Assembly (NCBI GenBank): GCA_902800595.1
Contig: CADCFA010000040.1
Coordinates: forward strand, 1-43,041
Reading direction: 5' to 3'
Origin: an uncultured Prevotellaceae bacterium
GTDB taxonomy: Bacteria; Bacteroidota; Bacteroidia; Bacteroidales; Bacteroidaceae
Length of the DNA: 43,041 bases
Made by a program: the position numbers and the translations under genes. How positions within the stretch are numbered: the stretch's first letter is position 1; each line of letters opens with the position of its first letter. Positions 42,145 to 43,041 of the stretch are shown piece by piece. A model generated the notes under the pieces. It searched no databases and was not told the origin of the DNA. It worked only from the letters and a program-made list of their open reading frames with translations.

Positions 42145-43041
42145 TTATTCTTTCAGACACCCAATAGGGACTACATACACTCCGTCCTTACGTCTGTAAG
42201 CATAAGCACCTGTTCCCGTCAGCACCATCATAAACGAAGGCGCTTTCATCCTCGTGGTATCAATCTTTTCTGCCAGAGATTTCAAATTTGCTGCTCCTTC
42301 CTCAATCAAGCCTTCTCCACCTAACTTAATTTCTATCAATCCATAGGTCCCGTTACGCCTATGCAGCACAGCATCACACTCCAGTCCATTCTTATCTCTA
42401 TAGTGATACAACTCTCCATCCAACGGGTCTGCGAACACACGCAAATCTCTCACAGCCATAGTCTCAAAGAACAGCCCGAACGTATTCAAGTCGTTCAGAA
42501 AGTCCTTCGGTCCAATACCCAGCGCAGCCACGCCTATCGAAGGGTCTGTAAAATAACGTGTATCGCTCGTCCTTACTGCCGTTTTGCTACGCAGGTTCGG
42601 ATTCCAAGCTCTCATATCCTCCACCACAAAGATCTTCTTCAAGGCTTTCACGTACGAGGCCACAGTATCATCATTCAGCGAAGAGTTGTCATTAGTCTTC
42701 ATATCAGCGCAAATCACGCTGTAGTTCACAGCAGCACCTTGGTGTCTGGCATACGAACGCATCAGCAATTTCACCCTCTCAGGGTCACGATCCACACCGT
42801 CAGTCCTTTGAATATCATAATGGACCACCGAATCAAAATAGTCCCTTGCCTGATCCAACGCCACGGCACCATCCAGCATCGATGCCTGCGGCCATCCGCC
42901 ACGACAAGTGAGATAGGCCAGTTGCTCAATATCCAGTTTGTTCTCCGCAAAAATCTCTTTTGGCTCATCAAACAAACTGCCCAAACTAATAGCGCCACTC
43001 GATTCTCCTGATTCCCATAAGCTCATAGGCCTCATCATCAG
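42145..43041 (-). CDS. DUF4143-domain ATPase, C-terminal part (cut by window end)
   Basis: The visible 297 or so residues are the C-terminal portion of an AAA_14/DUF4143 protein. The segment RPMSLWESGESSGAISL is the usual end of the ATPase core in this family, and DUF4143 follows (EQLAYLTCRGGWPQ, then FFETMAVRDLRVFAD, HYRDKNGLECDAVLHRRNGTYGLIEIKLGG, which has the E-x-D-x(12-14)-E-I-K arrangement of a nuclease-like fold). The N-terminal Walker motifs lie beyond the window, and the frame is open to the edge. These genes are very common in gut Bacteroidota, often in variable regions, and their role is unclear. Confidence 0.85.
   Translation of the reverse strand: MMMRPMSLWESGESSGAISLGSLFDEPKEIFAENKLDIEQLAYLTCRGGWPQASMLDGAVALDQARDYFDSVVHYDIQRTDGVDRDPERVKLLMRSYARHQGAAVNYSVICADMKTNDNSSLNDDTVASYVKALKKIFVVEDMRAWNPNLRSKTAVRTSDTRYFTDPSIGVAALGIGPKDFLNDLNTFGLFFETMAVRDLRVFADPLDGELYHYRDKNGLECDAVLHRRNGTYGLIEIKLGGEGLIEEGAANLKSLAEKIDTTRMKAPSFMMVLTGTGAYAYRRKDGVYVVPIGCLKE

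Overview
The window looks like chromosomal DNA of a gut or rumen Bacteroidota, most likely a Prevotellaceae member. The evidence is a SusC/SusD outer-membrane import pair, promoters of the Bacteroidota type (TTTG, 20 bases, TAnnTTTG), almost no Shine-Dalgarno sequences, an MeaB GTPase and class I fumarase as in succinate/propionate fermenters, and families typical of Bacteroidales (DUF1573, DUF4954, HYLEH-type M16 and M6 proteases, FimB/Mfa2-like lipoprotein). Base composition is close to even. I cannot name a species from sequence alone.

Layout. (1) 1-4.6 kb: susC-susD pair (+), closed by a hairpin terminator. (2) 4.6-13.3 kb: a leftward operon, alpha-2-macroglobulin-like protein, DUF1573 protein, MeaB GTPase, IspH. 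(3) 13.4-16.7 kb: rightward ADP-forming acyl-CoA synthetase and a HI0933-type flavoprotein. (4) 16.7-18.9 kb: leftward FabG, ketoacyl-ACP synthase, ACP cassette. (5) 19.1-21.5 kb: GH94 cellobiose phosphorylase (+). (6) 21.6-24.0 kb: a TonB-dependent receptor broken by a frameshift (-). (7) 24.3-26.8 kb: clpB (+) with two internal losses and a frameshift. (8) 26.7-36.0 kb: a tightly packed leftward operon, HflX, DUF4954, M16 protease, fumarase, M6 protease. (9) 36.1-36.9 kb: nagB (+). (10) 37.0-40.0 kb: leftward small unknown protein, WecA/MraY-type transferase, then a separately promoted lipoprotein. (11) 40.2-41.0 kb: a RAYT-like transposase with a damaged HUH motif. (12) 41.1-43.0 kb: ManA (-) and a DUF4143 ATPase cut by the window end.

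How the genes fit together. SusCD, GH94 phosphorylase, NagB and ManA serve glycan and sugar uptake and entry into glycolysis; fumarase and the MeaB chaperone fit the succinate/propionate branch; the acyl-CoA synthetase can make ATP from acyl-CoA. The WecA-like enzyme starts surface glycan synthesis.

Most notable structure. Nearly every intra-operon gap longer than about 20 bases is filled by one of three low-complexity repeat families (GTTTAACGGTTATTG, AAGGTAAAA, AAAAATGTA), and the repeats run into the coding ends, so that they supply stop codons, C-terminal residues and sometimes start codons. A second theme is damage: the acyl-CoA synthetase has lost its -7 box and first codons, the TonB receptor has a frameshift, and clpB has two internal deletions. 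These may be real decay or assembly error; reads across the junctions would tell.
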